Source: Evansella caseinilytica (GTDB lineage: Bacteria > Bacillota > Bacilli > Bacillales > Salisediminibacteriaceae). From it: DNA of 64,000 nucleotides. The translations under genes and the position numbers were made by a program. The DNA lies in NCBI RefSeq assembly GCF_900107275.1, contig NZ_FNPI01000001.1, positions 806,001 through 870,000 of the forward strand, read 5' to 3'. Below are positions 44,379 through 53,142 of this stretch, in pieces. The notes beneath the pieces were generated by a model. That model saw nothing but the letters and a program-made list of their open reading frames with translations, did not search any database and was not told the origin of the DNA. Every line of letters starts with the position of its first letter. The first letter of the stretch is position 1.

Positions 44379-44410
44379 TTAGACCACCTAGTCTAGACTT
44401 TATGGTCTAA
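44379..44410. promoter_or_regulatory. Symmetrical TetR operator
   Basis: Outer arms TTAGACC (44379-44385) and GGTCTAA (44404-44410) flank, each at 4 bp, a central perfect palindrome AGTCTAGACT (44390-44399). The whole 32 bp is symmetric and lies just upstream of the TetR gene. Confidence 0.7.
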
Positions 44411-44899
44411 TACTATCTCAGAATATTGCAGGTGTCAACTGGCAATTTGTAAACAATTTATGAACAATTTGAAAACACTTGTGTAATTGTTTCGCCTGTC
44501 ATGATAAAAAAACGATTCCTTAATGGATAGTGTCGTTGTCGCACCCGTTTAATTGTAAAAAAATCCAAATGGATAGAGCCATCTTTGATTAGCTCTTAGC
44601 TTTCAGCGAACAAATGATAAAAATTCAATACCATGACCAACAGACAACCTAAAGGATGGGAGTTCTCCGTCTGCATCCGCGCTGAACCGGATAGTGTAAA
44701 TATGGGTATGGCTGAAGACATCAGCAATCATTTTCTTATCGCGGTCTGGCCGATTGATTATGTTATGATAAACTAGGAGATTTTCGCAAGTAGAAAACAA
44801 ATTTTTTACAGTTGCCATGTACGAGTTTTGGTGAGGCCAGTGGCCGTTTTACCATTGATTAAACACGCGGTAATTGCCGAAAATGAATGGGGTGAGAAG
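44411..44899. other. Intergenic region, no gene seen
   Basis: About 490 bp between divergent operons. AATGGATAG occurs twice (44523, 44568). Reading frames present lack ribosome sites. The plus-strand DUF523 gene starts at its end with GGGGTGAGAAG. Confidence 0.35.
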
Positions 44900-45379
44900 A
44901 TGATTCTGGTAAGTTCCTGTTTGGCTGGACTGGAAGTACGTTATAACGGTACGCATCGTTTAAATCATGTGATACGTAAACTGATGGAAGAAAACAAAGC
45001 AGTAACTGCATGTCCCGAGTTGCTTGGCGGCTTTTCAACACCGCGGGACCCAGCAGAAATCATTGGCGGAGATGGGGAGGATGTGCTGGCCGGCCGGGCA
45101 AAAGTGGTGGATAAAGCCGGCAGAGATGTGACAGAAGAGTATATCAAAGGTGCTTGCGCCACGTTGGAAATGGCGAATGAAGTGAAAGCAACGGCGGTTG
45201 TTCTTAAAGAGAACAGTCCATCCTGTGGAAGCTCAATGATTTATAACGGAGATTTTACCGGCGAGAAAATTCCGGGTAACGGGGTAACTTCTGCGCTGTT
45301 GAAAAAACACGGGTACACTGTCATTTCAGAGGACGAACTGGCAAATTATTTTCCTGAGCTGTTTCCAAGCGATGAATAG
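44900..45379 (+). CDS. DUF523 domain protein
   Basis: 159 residues. Conserved pattern of DUF523: ILVSSCLAGLEVRYNG near the start, TACPELLGGFSTPRDPAEI, the ENSPSCGSSMIYNG loop and PGNGVTSALLKKHGY. The cysteines in SSCLAG, ACPE and SCGSS are invariant in the family and suggest metal or cluster binding, but no function is established. ATG 44900 gives the family N-terminus and a good GGGGTGAG site; the longer frame from 44828 does not. Confidence 0.8.
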   Translation: MILVSSCLAGLEVRYNGTHRLNHVIRKLMEENKAVTACPELLGGFSTPRDPAEIIGGDGEDVLAGRAKVVDKAGRDVTEEYIKGACATLEMANEVKATAVVLKENSPSCGSSMIYNGDFTGEKIPGNGVTSALLKKHGYTVISEDELANYFPELFPSDE

Positions 45380-45409
45380 CAGGTGTTTTTGAGGACTGAA
45401 CTAAGTATA

Positions 45410-45504
45410 ATAAGCAAAAGCTGCGTACACCGAACGTACGAGAGCAGCACAGAGACAACGCGGGCGTTGAGATTCGCCGGCGGTGTTTCCCGGACTTTTT
45501 GAAC
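45410..45504 (+). repeat. Family B repeat, 5'-truncated
   Basis: GCGTACACCGAACGTACGAG...GCGGGCGTTGAGATTCGCCG...GTTTCCCGGACTTTTTGAAC. This is almost identical to the second half of the copy that follows 20 bp later, so the two form a tandem. Confidence 0.75.
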
Positions 45505-45525
45505 TTCCTCTATGCAATAAAAATA

Positions 45526-45668
45526 GTTCAAAAAGGAGGACACAACAGCGGCAAGAAGATCGAGGCGCGGCAGGATCGAGCAGCGGAGCGTACACCGAAC
45601 GTACGAGAGCAGCACAGAGACAACGCAACGAAGATATTCGCCGGCGGTGTTTCCCGGACTTTTTGAAC
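45526..45668 (+). repeat. Family B interspersed repeat, full-length copy
   Basis: Starts GTTCAAAAAGGAGGAC (45526) and ends CTTTTTGAAC (45659-45668). The terminal 10 bp are perfect inverted repeats. Inside are GCGGCAAGAAGATCGAGGCG and ACACCGAACGTACGAGAGCAG. This is the type copy used here for family B. Confidence 0.8.
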
Positions 45669-45683
45669 TTCCTCTTAGAAAAG

Positions 45684-45727
45684 AGTTGATTATCAACCGT
45701 TACTTCGGTGATAATCAACTTTTTTTC
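45684..45727. terminator. Strong terminator, probably bidirectional
   Basis: Stem GTTGATTATCA (45685-45695) / TGATAATCAAC (45709-45719) with T8 after it. It lies between convergent genes. Confidence 0.75.
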
Positions 45728-45773
45728 TTATTGATGACTTCCAAGAAAAACGACTTGAATGAGGCAAGTTGCT

Positions 45774-46043
45774 TTAGGGCGCCAAGGTCTTCCGGAAGGA
45801 ATTAATTTTGTCCGCAAGCGAAGGGCTGCTTGTAAATAAAATATATACTGCTGTTTTTGTTTGGATAACGATTCTGTCGGTGTTACCATAAGGAAATCCG
45901 ATACGGACAGCCGCTGGATTTTCTCCGCCGTAAGTTTCATCGATGAACACCTCGGTGATATCCGCCAGCGGTATGTCTACTTTGCTTAATTGCCATTTGA
46001 TCAAAAGATTTTCTCCGGATTTTTCTACATTCAGTTCAAACAT
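45774..46043 (-). CDS. SunI/YolF-like PH-domain protein
   Basis: About 89 residues. The sequence MFELNVEKSGENLLIKWQLSKVDIPLADITEV, then RIGFPYGNTDRIVIQTKTAVYILFTS, follows the bacterial PH-like fold of the sublancin immunity protein SunI and its many chromosomal homologues. No bacteriocin gene is near, so immunity is not implied. No membrane segment is obvious. The start at 46043 has GGGG 6 nt upstream; in-frame ATG 46049 is also possible. Confidence 0.7.
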   Translation of the reverse strand: MFELNVEKSGENLLIKWQLSKVDIPLADITEVFIDETYGGENPAAVRIGFPYGNTDRIVIQTKTAVYILFTSSPSLADKINSFRKTLAP

Positions 46044-46719
46044 TGCCATCCCCAACTTTCCATTTTTTGTGATATTTTTCTTTGAATCAGGAAGTGATAT
46101 CCAAGCTTTTTGCGCGTCTTAAATTGGGCTGCGAGCTTTTCGCATACGCAGTGACGCTCACCAAAAAGGAAAAGATGTCTTTCTATAAATAACGGTTTCA
46201 ATGGGAGTAACAACGTCTTTTCGGCGGATGATAATGGTGCAGAAGTGCAAAGTTTAATTAGACTTGGCCATTCCTTACCGCTTGACACCAATTTTTTCAA
46301 CGTTCCGCGACAAATGTTCATCCCTTTTGAAACAGTTCATAAATACGCTTCTTAAATAATTTCTACGGGGAGCTGCTGACAGCGTTTCATTATTTTCATA
46401 TTTTATTTTCTCCAGTAATTGATCTGGGCTGGTCTGTACCTGCAGGAAGTCACTGCTACGGGAAGTTGCTAATGATCGCGCGGTTTGCAATATTCTACTC
46501 ACCGTTTTTTTTTAGCGATTATTTTCTTCAAAAAAGCTTTTCTATTGATGTCAGTGACCGCAAATAATAATATGCATAAAATTTTGAAATATATTAATCT
46601 TCAATAAAATTTGTATTCGTTTTCAGAAAATTCTGTGCAATATTATCTGACATTGTTGTAGTCAAAAAAAAGATAAAAAAATATTATAAACACAACTTCT
46701 TGAAAAATACCATATTATC
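46044..46719. other. Intergenic region upstream of the nif promoter
   Basis: No gene supported; two minus-strand frames (46031-46321, 46275-46502) lack ribosome sites and family features. The last 150 bp are very AT-rich (TATTAT at 46682-46687, TTGTAG at 46656-46661) and probably contain the nif promoter, but spacing does not allow a firm call. No -24/-12 sigma-54 motif was seen. Confidence 0.4.
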
Positions 46720-46751
46720 CCAGTTAACAACATGGCTATGTTGTTAACTGG
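46720..46751. promoter_or_regulatory. Perfect 32-bp palindrome upstream of nifB
   Basis: Arms CCAGTTAACAACAT (46720-46733) and ATGTTGTTAACTGG (46738-46751) with a 4-nt loop GGCT. No T run follows, so an operator or leader-RNA hairpin is more likely than a terminator. Confidence 0.7.
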
Positions 46752-46787
46752 CGGAGAAAGCGGCAAGGAGGGAGATAATACTTTTAT

Positions 46788-46803
46788 TGTGAAGTATCTC
46801 ACA
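46788..46803. promoter_or_regulatory. Fnr-type box upstream of nifB
   Basis: TGTGAAGTATCTCACA fits the Fnr/CRP consensus TGTGA-N6-TCACA exactly. It lies 25 bp before the nifB start codon, suggesting oxygen-responsive control of the cluster. The 6-bp spacer does not fit the GlnR/TnrA form (N7). Confidence 0.6.
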
Positions 46804-46828
46804 AAAAACGAAAAAGGAGGAACTGCGA

Positions 46829-48250
46829 TTGCAAACGTCCTGCACAGCAAAAGAACAGGAAATGGAAGAAAGGATCGCCCGTCACCCATGTTTCAGCGAA
46901 GAAGCACATCACTACTTTGCGCGCATGCATGTTGCCGTTGCGCCGGCCTGCAATATTCAATGCAACTATTGCAATCGCAAATTTGACTGTGTGAACGAAA
47001 GCAGACCAGGAGTTGTCAGTGAAGTGTTGAAGCCGGAAGAAGCCGTTCAGAAGGTGCTCGTTGTTGCCGGTGAAATTTTGCAGATGTCGGTAGTCGGTAT
47101 CGCCGGACCCGGTGACCCGCTGGCAAATCCGCAAAAGACGTTTGCAACCTTCAAAGGTGTGGCAGAAAATGCTCCCGACCTGAAGCTTTGTTTAAGCACG
47201 AACGGTTTGCGGCTACCGGAGTTCGTGGAACAAATAGCAGCACTCGAAATCGATCATGTGACTATCACCATTAACGCCGTGAATCCGGCAATAGGCAGTC
47301 GGATTTATTCTTGGATTTTTCATCAAGGTAAGAAATACTCCGGGAGGAAAGCGGCTGAAATTCTCATCAGCCAGCAGCTGAAAGGCCTGGAATATTTAAC
47401 AAAAAAAGGCATTTTAGTAAAGGTCAATTCCGTGCTTATCCCGGGAGTCAATGATCGGCACCTGGAGGAAGTAGCTGCAGCTGTTAGGCAGAGAGGGGCC
47501 TTCATGCATAATATCATGCCGCTAATCGTTGCGCCGGACACGGAATTTTCCAGAAATGGGGTGAGAAATCCTACTTCGGAGGAAATCGAGGTAATTCGGC
47601 AAAAATCTTCCGCCAGCCTGAAAGTAATGAAACATTGCCGCCAATGCCGGGCAGATGCTGTCGGACTGCTTGGCGAAGATCGCAGTGCGGAATTCACAAA
47701 GGACAAAGTGATGAAAATGCCAATGAAATATGATCAGCAAGCGCGTAAAGCATTTCAGGAAAAACTCGATGCAAAAGTAGGGAAGCGCCGGAATGCCTGT
47801 CAGCTGATGGCGGAAAAACATGCAGAAAAGCTGCGGGCTCATGAAACTTCTGCTCAGAGCAGCAAAAAAACGGCTGCTGTTGCTATAAGAATTGCTGCCA
47901 CCACAAGAGGAAGTGCCAAAGTTAATTTACATTTCGGCCATGCGAAAGAATTTTTAATCTTTGACTGTTCAGATTCCGGAATTCAATTTGTTGGCATTCG
48001 CAAAGTGCAGTCCTACTGTGTCGGAAAGCTGAACTGCGGCAGCAATAAACAACCGATTTTGGCGGAAACATCAGAAGTTTTGAAGGATTGCCAAATACTA
48101 TTATGCTCGGGCATTGGCGATGTTCCAAAGGAGTACTTGCTGAAAAAGGGGATCGTTACCTATGTGAAATCCGGTGATATTGAGGAACTGCTTGTAGAAA
48201 GTAGGAAGTATTACGCTTATATGAACGAGAGTCAGTCGGCCCTTGTGTAA
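46829..48250 (+). CDS. nifB: Nitrogenase cofactor biosynthesis protein NifB
   Basis: 473 residues. Radical SAM domain with CNIQCNYC (Cys41, Cys45, Cys48) in APACNIQCNYCNRKFDC, preceded by the NifB-typical RHPCFSEEAHHYFARMH. A C-terminal NifX/NafY-like domain (about 350-470, RIAATTRGSAKVNLHFGHAKEF) is fused, as in many bacterial NifB proteins. It makes NifB-co, the 8-iron carbide-containing precursor of FeMo-co, from two [4Fe-4S] clusters and S-adenosylmethionine. TTG start with AAAGGAGG at 8-nt spacing. First gene of the cluster, 29 bp before nifH, as in Paenibacillus nif clusters. Confidence 0.95.
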   Translation: MQTSCTAKEQEMEERIARHPCFSEEAHHYFARMHVAVAPACNIQCNYCNRKFDCVNESRPGVVSEVLKPEEAVQKVLVVAGEILQMSVVGIAGPGDPLANPQKTFATFKGVAENAPDLKLCLSTNGLRLPEFVEQIAALEIDHVTITINAVNPAIGSRIYSWIFHQGKKYSGRKAAEILISQQLKGLEYLTKKGILVKVNSVLIPGVNDRHLEEVAAAVRQRGAFMHNIMPLIVAPDTEFSRNGVRNPTSEEIEVIRQKSSASLKVMKHCRQCRADAVGLLGEDRSAEFTKDKVMKMPMKYDQQARKAFQEKLDAKVGKRRNACQLMAEKHAEKLRAHETSAQSSKKTAAVAIRIAATTRGSAKVNLHFGHAKEFLIFDCSDSGIQFVGIRKVQSYCVGKLNCGSNKQPILAETSEVLKDCQILLCSGIGDVPKEYLLKKGIVTYVKSGDIEELLVESRKYYAYMNESQSALV

Positions 48251-48258
48251 AAAAATAA

Positions 48259-49128
<870 letters not shown>

Positions 49129-49149
49129 GCTTGTTTCAGCAAGCAAAAG

Positions 49150-49177
49150 CATCAGCTGCAGTCTATCCTCGCTGATG
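49150..49177 (+). other. Stem-loop between nifH and nifD
   Basis: CATCAGC (49150-49156) / GCTGATG (49171-49177) without a T run. Such intercistronic hairpins often protect the upstream nifH message and set its ratio over nifDK; that role is inferred. Confidence 0.35.
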
Positions 49178-49263
49178 AAAGACCGCTTGAGTTAATGCTT
49201 AGGGATAATGCATTTTAAAAAAATAAACCGGTGCAAGCCAGAGGAAAAAGAGGTGATCAGACA

Positions 49264-50709
49264 ATGAACACAACAGAAAAAACAAGAATAGAAAATCAAA
49301 AGCTGGTTGACGAGCTACTTGAAGTATATCCGGCCAGAACGAAAAAATTCCGAAAAAAACATTTTGAGATCGTTGATCAGGAAGCTTTGGAATCAAGCAA
49401 GTGCTCCATGAAGTCCAACATTAAGTCACGCCCGGGAGTGATGACCACCCGCGGCTGTGCGTATGCCGGTTCAAAGGGGGTTGTTTGGGGCCCGATTAAA
49501 GACATGATTCACATCAGTCACGGGCCGGTGGGCTGTGGCCAATACAGCTGGGGAACGCGGCGAAATTATGCGAACGGTGTGCTGGGAGTCAATAACTTCA
49601 CCGCCATGCAGATCACAAGCGACTTTCAGGAAAAAGACATTGTTTTTGGCGGGGATAAGAAGCTGGAGCAATTGTGCAGAGAAGTAAAAGAACTTTTTCC
49701 GCTGGCAAAGGGAATCTCCATCCAATCAGAATGCCCGGTCGGTTTAATCGGGGATGACATCGAAGCTGTCGGGAAAAAAATGACGAAAGAATTGGAGATT
49801 CCTGTTATTCCTATCCGCTGTGAAGGCTTCCGAGGCGTGAGTCAGTCACTCGGTCACCATATTGCCAATGACGCGATCCGCGATCACGTGATGGGAACAC
49901 GAGAGTTAGCGGAAGCGGGCCCGTATGATGTCGCGATCATTGGCGATTACAATATCGGCGGCGATGCCTGGGCGTCCCGGATTTTATTGGAGGAGATCGG
50001 CTTGCGGGTGATTGCACAGTGGTCGGGCGACGGTTCCATCAATGAACTGGGGATCACCCATCAATCGAAGCTGAATCTCGTTCACTGCTACCGATCGATG
50101 AACTATATGGCAACGGAAATGGAAGAGAAATACGGGATTCCGTGGATGGAATATAATTTTTTCGGCCCGACAAAAACAATCGAAAGCTTGCGGGCGATTG
50201 CAGCGCGCTTTGATGAATCGATTCAGGAAAAGTGTGAACAGGTGATTGCCAAATACAAGCCGGAGATGGACAAAGTGATTGCCAAATACAAGCCGAAATT
50301 AGCAGGAAAAAAAGTGATGCTGCTCGTCGGCGGTCTGAGAGCACGCCATACAATCGGCGCCTACGAAGACTTGGGAATGGAAATCGTCAGTACCGGCTAT
50401 GAATTTGCCCATAAGGATGACTATGAAAAAACGTTGAAGGAACTCAAGGAAAGTACGATCCTGTATGATGATCCGGCGGCATTTGATCTGGAGTATTTGG
50501 CCGAAAAATTACAAGTGGACCTGATGGGAGCAGGGGTAAAAGAAAAATACGTCTATCACAAAATGGGAATTCCATTTAGACAAATGCATTCCTGGGATTA
50601 CAGCGGACCGTATCACGGGTTTGACGGCTTTGCTGTTTTTGCCAGAGATATGGATGCCGCAGTCAATAGTCCGGTATGGAACTTGCTGAAAAATCCGTTT
50701 ATTCACTAG
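49264..50709 (+). CDS. nifD: Nitrogenase molybdenum-iron protein alpha chain
   Basis: 481 residues. P-cluster ligands Cys65 (TRGCAYAG), Cys91 ([10 protein letters not shown]), Cys157 ([11 protein letters not shown]). FeMo-co ligands Cys275 (VHCYRSMNY) and His442 ([16 protein letters not shown]) fall at the same numbers as in Azotobacter. The motif [10 protein letters not shown] and the repeated VIAKYKP element (about 327-345) are family features. With NifK it forms the alpha2beta2 dinitrogenase. ATG 49264 follows AGAGGTGATC; the upstream TTG in frame is not used. No VnfG/AnfG-type delta subunit is present, and the ligand pattern indicates the molybdenum enzyme. Confidence 0.97.
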   Translation: MNTTEKTRIENQKLVDELLEVYPARTKKFRKKHFEIVDQEALESSKCSMKSNIKSRPGVMTTRGCAYAGSKGVVWGPIKDMIHISHGPVGCGQYSWGTRRNYANGVLGVNNFTAMQITSDFQEKDIVFGGDKKLEQLCREVKELFPLAKGISIQSECPVGLIGDDIEAVGKKMTKELEIPVIPIRCEGFRGVSQSLGHHIANDAIRDHVMGTRELAEAGPYDVAIIGDYNIGGDAWASRILLEEIGLRVIAQWSGDGSINELGITHQSKLNLVHCYRSMNYMATEMEEKYGIPWMEYNFFGPTKTIESLRAIAARFDESIQEKCEQVIAKYKPEMDKVIAKYKPKLAGKKVMLLVGGLRARHTIGAYEDLGMEIVSTGYEFAHKDDYEKTLKELKESTILYDDPAAFDLEYLAEKLQVDLMGAGVKEKYVYHKMGIPFRQMHSWDYSGPYHGFDGFAVFARDMDAAVNSPVWNLLKNPFIH

Positions 50710-50728
50710 AAGAAAAGAGGTGCTTGTC

Positions 50729-52258
50729 GTGTCGGAAAGATGGAAAACGAAAGATCACAACACATTGTTTCAAGAAAAAAGATATTTGGAGCAGGCGGAA
50801 AACAAGCAGCAGTATGAAGCGGCCTGCTCCGTTCAGCAAATCGCAGAGACGGAAGCATTTTTACAAACAGCGGAATACGCCGAGAAAAATTTCAACAGGC
50901 AGGCTGCCACAATCAATCCAGCAAAGGCCTGTCAGCCGCTCGGAGCTGTTCTCGCCGGTCTCGGTTTCGCAGACACATTGCCGTTTGTTCAAGGCTCCCA
51001 AGGCTGTGTTGCCTACTTCCGCAGCCACTTTGCCCGCCACTTCAAAGAGCCGGTTCCCGTTGTTTCTTCTTCCATGACAGAGGATGGCGCAGTATTTGGC
51101 GGGATGCGCAACTTGATTGAAGGCCTGCAAAACTGTACTGCACTATACAAGCCGAAAATGGTGGCGATGAGCACAACCTGCATGTCCGAGGTCATTGGCG
51201 ACGACTTAAAAGCATTCATAGAAAATGCAAGAATGGAAGGAGCGATTGCGGAAGATTTCCCTGTGCCGTTTGCGAATACACCAAGTTTTGTCGGCTCCCA
51301 TCTCGACGGCTACGACAACATGATGCGTTCGATTTTAAGCTACTTATCCGAGAAAGATAATGATCTTCAGGAGAAGCTTCCCACCGGAAAAATCAACATT
51401 GTCCCCGGCTTTGAAACATACACCGGGAATTTTGCGGAACTGAAGCGGATGCTAAACGTAATGGGTGTTGAGTATACGATTTTAGGCGACCACAGTGACA
51501 ATTTTGATTCGCCGGCAACGGGAGAATATCACTACTATACCGGCGGGACATCTCTGGCGGATGCAGCGGCAGCACCCGGGGCGAAAGGGACGATACTGCT
51601 GCAAAAATATTCCACGAAAAAAGTCAAAAAATATCTTGAGAAAAAATGGCGGCATGAAACAATGGCAACCTTTGTACCTATAGGAGTTCGTGCCACCGAT
51701 AAATTGCTGGAAAGCGTTAAGCAATTAACCGGCAAGAAAATTCCTCAGGAACTCATTGATGAACGGGGACGCGTTGTGGATGCTATGACAGATTCCCATG
51801 CCTATCTTCATGGGAAAAGAGTAGCGCTGGCGGGGGATCCAGATTTGCTGTTAGGTTTGATTTCTTTCTGTCTGGAAGTGGGACTGGAACCAGTTCATAT
51901 TGTCTGTACAAATGGAGACAAAAATTTTGCTGCCGAGGCGGAGGAACTGCTAAGGTCCAGTCCTTACGGCGTAGAAGGGAAAGTATATGCCGGGAAGGAT
52001 TTATGGCATATGCGCTCCTTGTTGCTGACAGATCCCGTTGATTTTGCAATCGGAAGCACGCATATGAAATTCAGTGCAAAGGACGCCGGCATTCCGCTGG
52101 TCCGGATTGGTTTCCCGATCTTTGACAGGCATCATATGCACAGGTACCCGATCATCGGTTATCAAGGCACACTGAATGTATTGACGCTGATTGTCAACAC
52201 CCTTTTACAACAGCTGGACGACGACGCTCCCGATCACAGCTTTGATACAGTGAGATAA
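50729..52258 (+). CDS. nifK: Nitrogenase molybdenum-iron protein beta chain
   Basis: 509 residues. P-cluster ligands Cys68 (KACQPLGAVLAGLGF), Cys93 (GSQGCVAYFRSHF) and Cys151 (STTCMSEVIGDDL), and the FVGSHLDGYDNM segment near the Ser that can ligate the oxidised cluster. The N-terminal extension (about 1-60) wraps the alpha subunit. GTG 50729 has AGAGG at 8-nt spacing. Only 19 bp after nifD, so co-translated. The gene is followed not by nifE directly but by an 884-bp repeat-filled gap. Confidence 0.97.
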   Translation: MSERWKTKDHNTLFQEKRYLEQAENKQQYEAACSVQQIAETEAFLQTAEYAEKNFNRQAATINPAKACQPLGAVLAGLGFADTLPFVQGSQGCVAYFRSHFARHFKEPVPVVSSSMTEDGAVFGGMRNLIEGLQNCTALYKPKMVAMSTTCMSEVIGDDLKAFIENARMEGAIAEDFPVPFANTPSFVGSHLDGYDNMMRSILSYLSEKDNDLQEKLPTGKINIVPGFETYTGNFAELKRMLNVMGVEYTILGDHSDNFDSPATGEYHYYTGGTSLADAAAAPGAKGTILLQKYSTKKVKKYLEKKWRHETMATFVPIGVRATDKLLESVKQLTGKKIPQELIDERGRVVDAMTDSHAYLHGKRVALAGDPDLLLGLISFCLEVGLEPVHIVCTNGDKNFAAEAEELLRSSPYGVEGKVYAGKDLWHMRSLLLTDPVDFAIGSTHMKFSAKDAGIPLVRIGFPIFDRHHMHRYPIIGYQGTLNVLTLIVNTLLQQLDDDAPDHSFDTVR

Positions 52259-52423
52259 ACAATCAGTTGCAGTCAAAAACATACGTTGGTGTTAAAGCAT
52301 GGAGTATCTTTGCTGAACAGCTCGATAGCCGAGAACCGAGGCTAGATAAAATAAAGTAGCAAGTAATAATGAGGCGACGAAAAATGGCTGCTCCGGAACC
52401 GCCGGATGGGCACAAATAAAGAT

Positions 52424-52735
52424 TAATCGTAACCGAAACGAGTTCCGGAGTCGCCGTACGTTAACGAATAGGAGCTAATCATTAACGAAACGAGCTCCGA
52501 AGTCGTCGAACGTTAACGAATAGAGGCTGATCGTTAACGAAACGAGCTCCGAAGTCGTCAAACGCTAATGAATAGAGGTTAATCGTAACCGAAACGAGCT
52601 CCGGAGTCGTCGAACGTTAACGAATAGAGGCTAATCGTTAACGAAACGAGCTCCGAAGTCGTCGAACGTTAACGAATAGAGGCTAATCGTGAACGAAAAG
52701 GGTTCCGGAACCGTCGGATGTAATTCCTAAAGCCA
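52424..52735 (+). repeat. 52-bp tandem array between nifK and nifE
   Basis: Units begin at 52424, 52476, 52528, 52580, 52632 and 52684, exactly 52 bp apart; five are complete. Each contains TCGTTAACGA and CGAACGTTAACGAATAG palindromic cores separated by GAGCTCCGAAGTCGTC. Two units of the same family lie at 27069-27172. There are no unique spacers, so it is not a CRISPR array. No gene is seen in 52259-53142. Confidence 0.85.
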
Positions 52736-52776
52736 GTCGCCGAAAAAAGAGTATTAAAAGACAGAACTCACGATTC

Positions 52777-52919
52777 ACCCGACGGGAAAAAGTACAAAGC
52801 CGCCGGGATTCCGGATCGACCCGATGGAAAAAGTTTAAAGCCGCCGGGATTCCGGATCGACCCAACGGGAAAAAGTACAAAGCCGCCGGGATTCCGGATC
52901 GACCCAACGGTAAAAAGTC
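52777..52919 (+). repeat. 41/42-bp tandem array between nifK and nifE
   Basis: Units begin at 52777, 52819, 52860 and 52902. Each reads ACCCGACGGGAAAAAGTACA then AAGCCGCCGGGATTCCGGAT, with small changes. The GACGGGAAAA core is shared with 5851-6011. Confidence 0.85.
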
Positions 52920-53142
52920 GATTTTCGACGCAATTCTGTTCGGAAAAAGGTGTTCAAAGCCGCAGAAACGATAACGAATCGTAAAAAGCTAATCTCGCTT
53001 TGGATTAACACTTCAGCTAAGCATTGGCGATGACAGTATTCGTGAGCAAAAATCACGACGGCAGCAACCAATCGCATCGCACCAAAATCGAAAATGCCTG
53101 CAAAGTCCGTACGGTATGCTAAAAGGAAGGAGATGAAAGGGT

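Noticed and set aside
46275-46502. Minus-strand frame of 75 residues upstream of nifB
   Set aside because: No ribosome site and no family features; could be a remnant but not supportable.
46634-46652. TGTGC...TGACA as a GlnR site
   Set aside because: The half-sites are two bases too far apart for TGTNA-N7-TNACA and one half deviates.
46621-46828. Sigma-54 (-24/-12) promoter for nifB
   Set aside because: No TGGCAC-N5-TTGC motif found; Firmicutes nif genes normally use sigma-A promoters.
52424-52735. Regular repeats that could be read as a CRISPR array
   Set aside because: Units of 52 bp are contiguous and repeat along their full length; there are no unique spacers and no cas genes.
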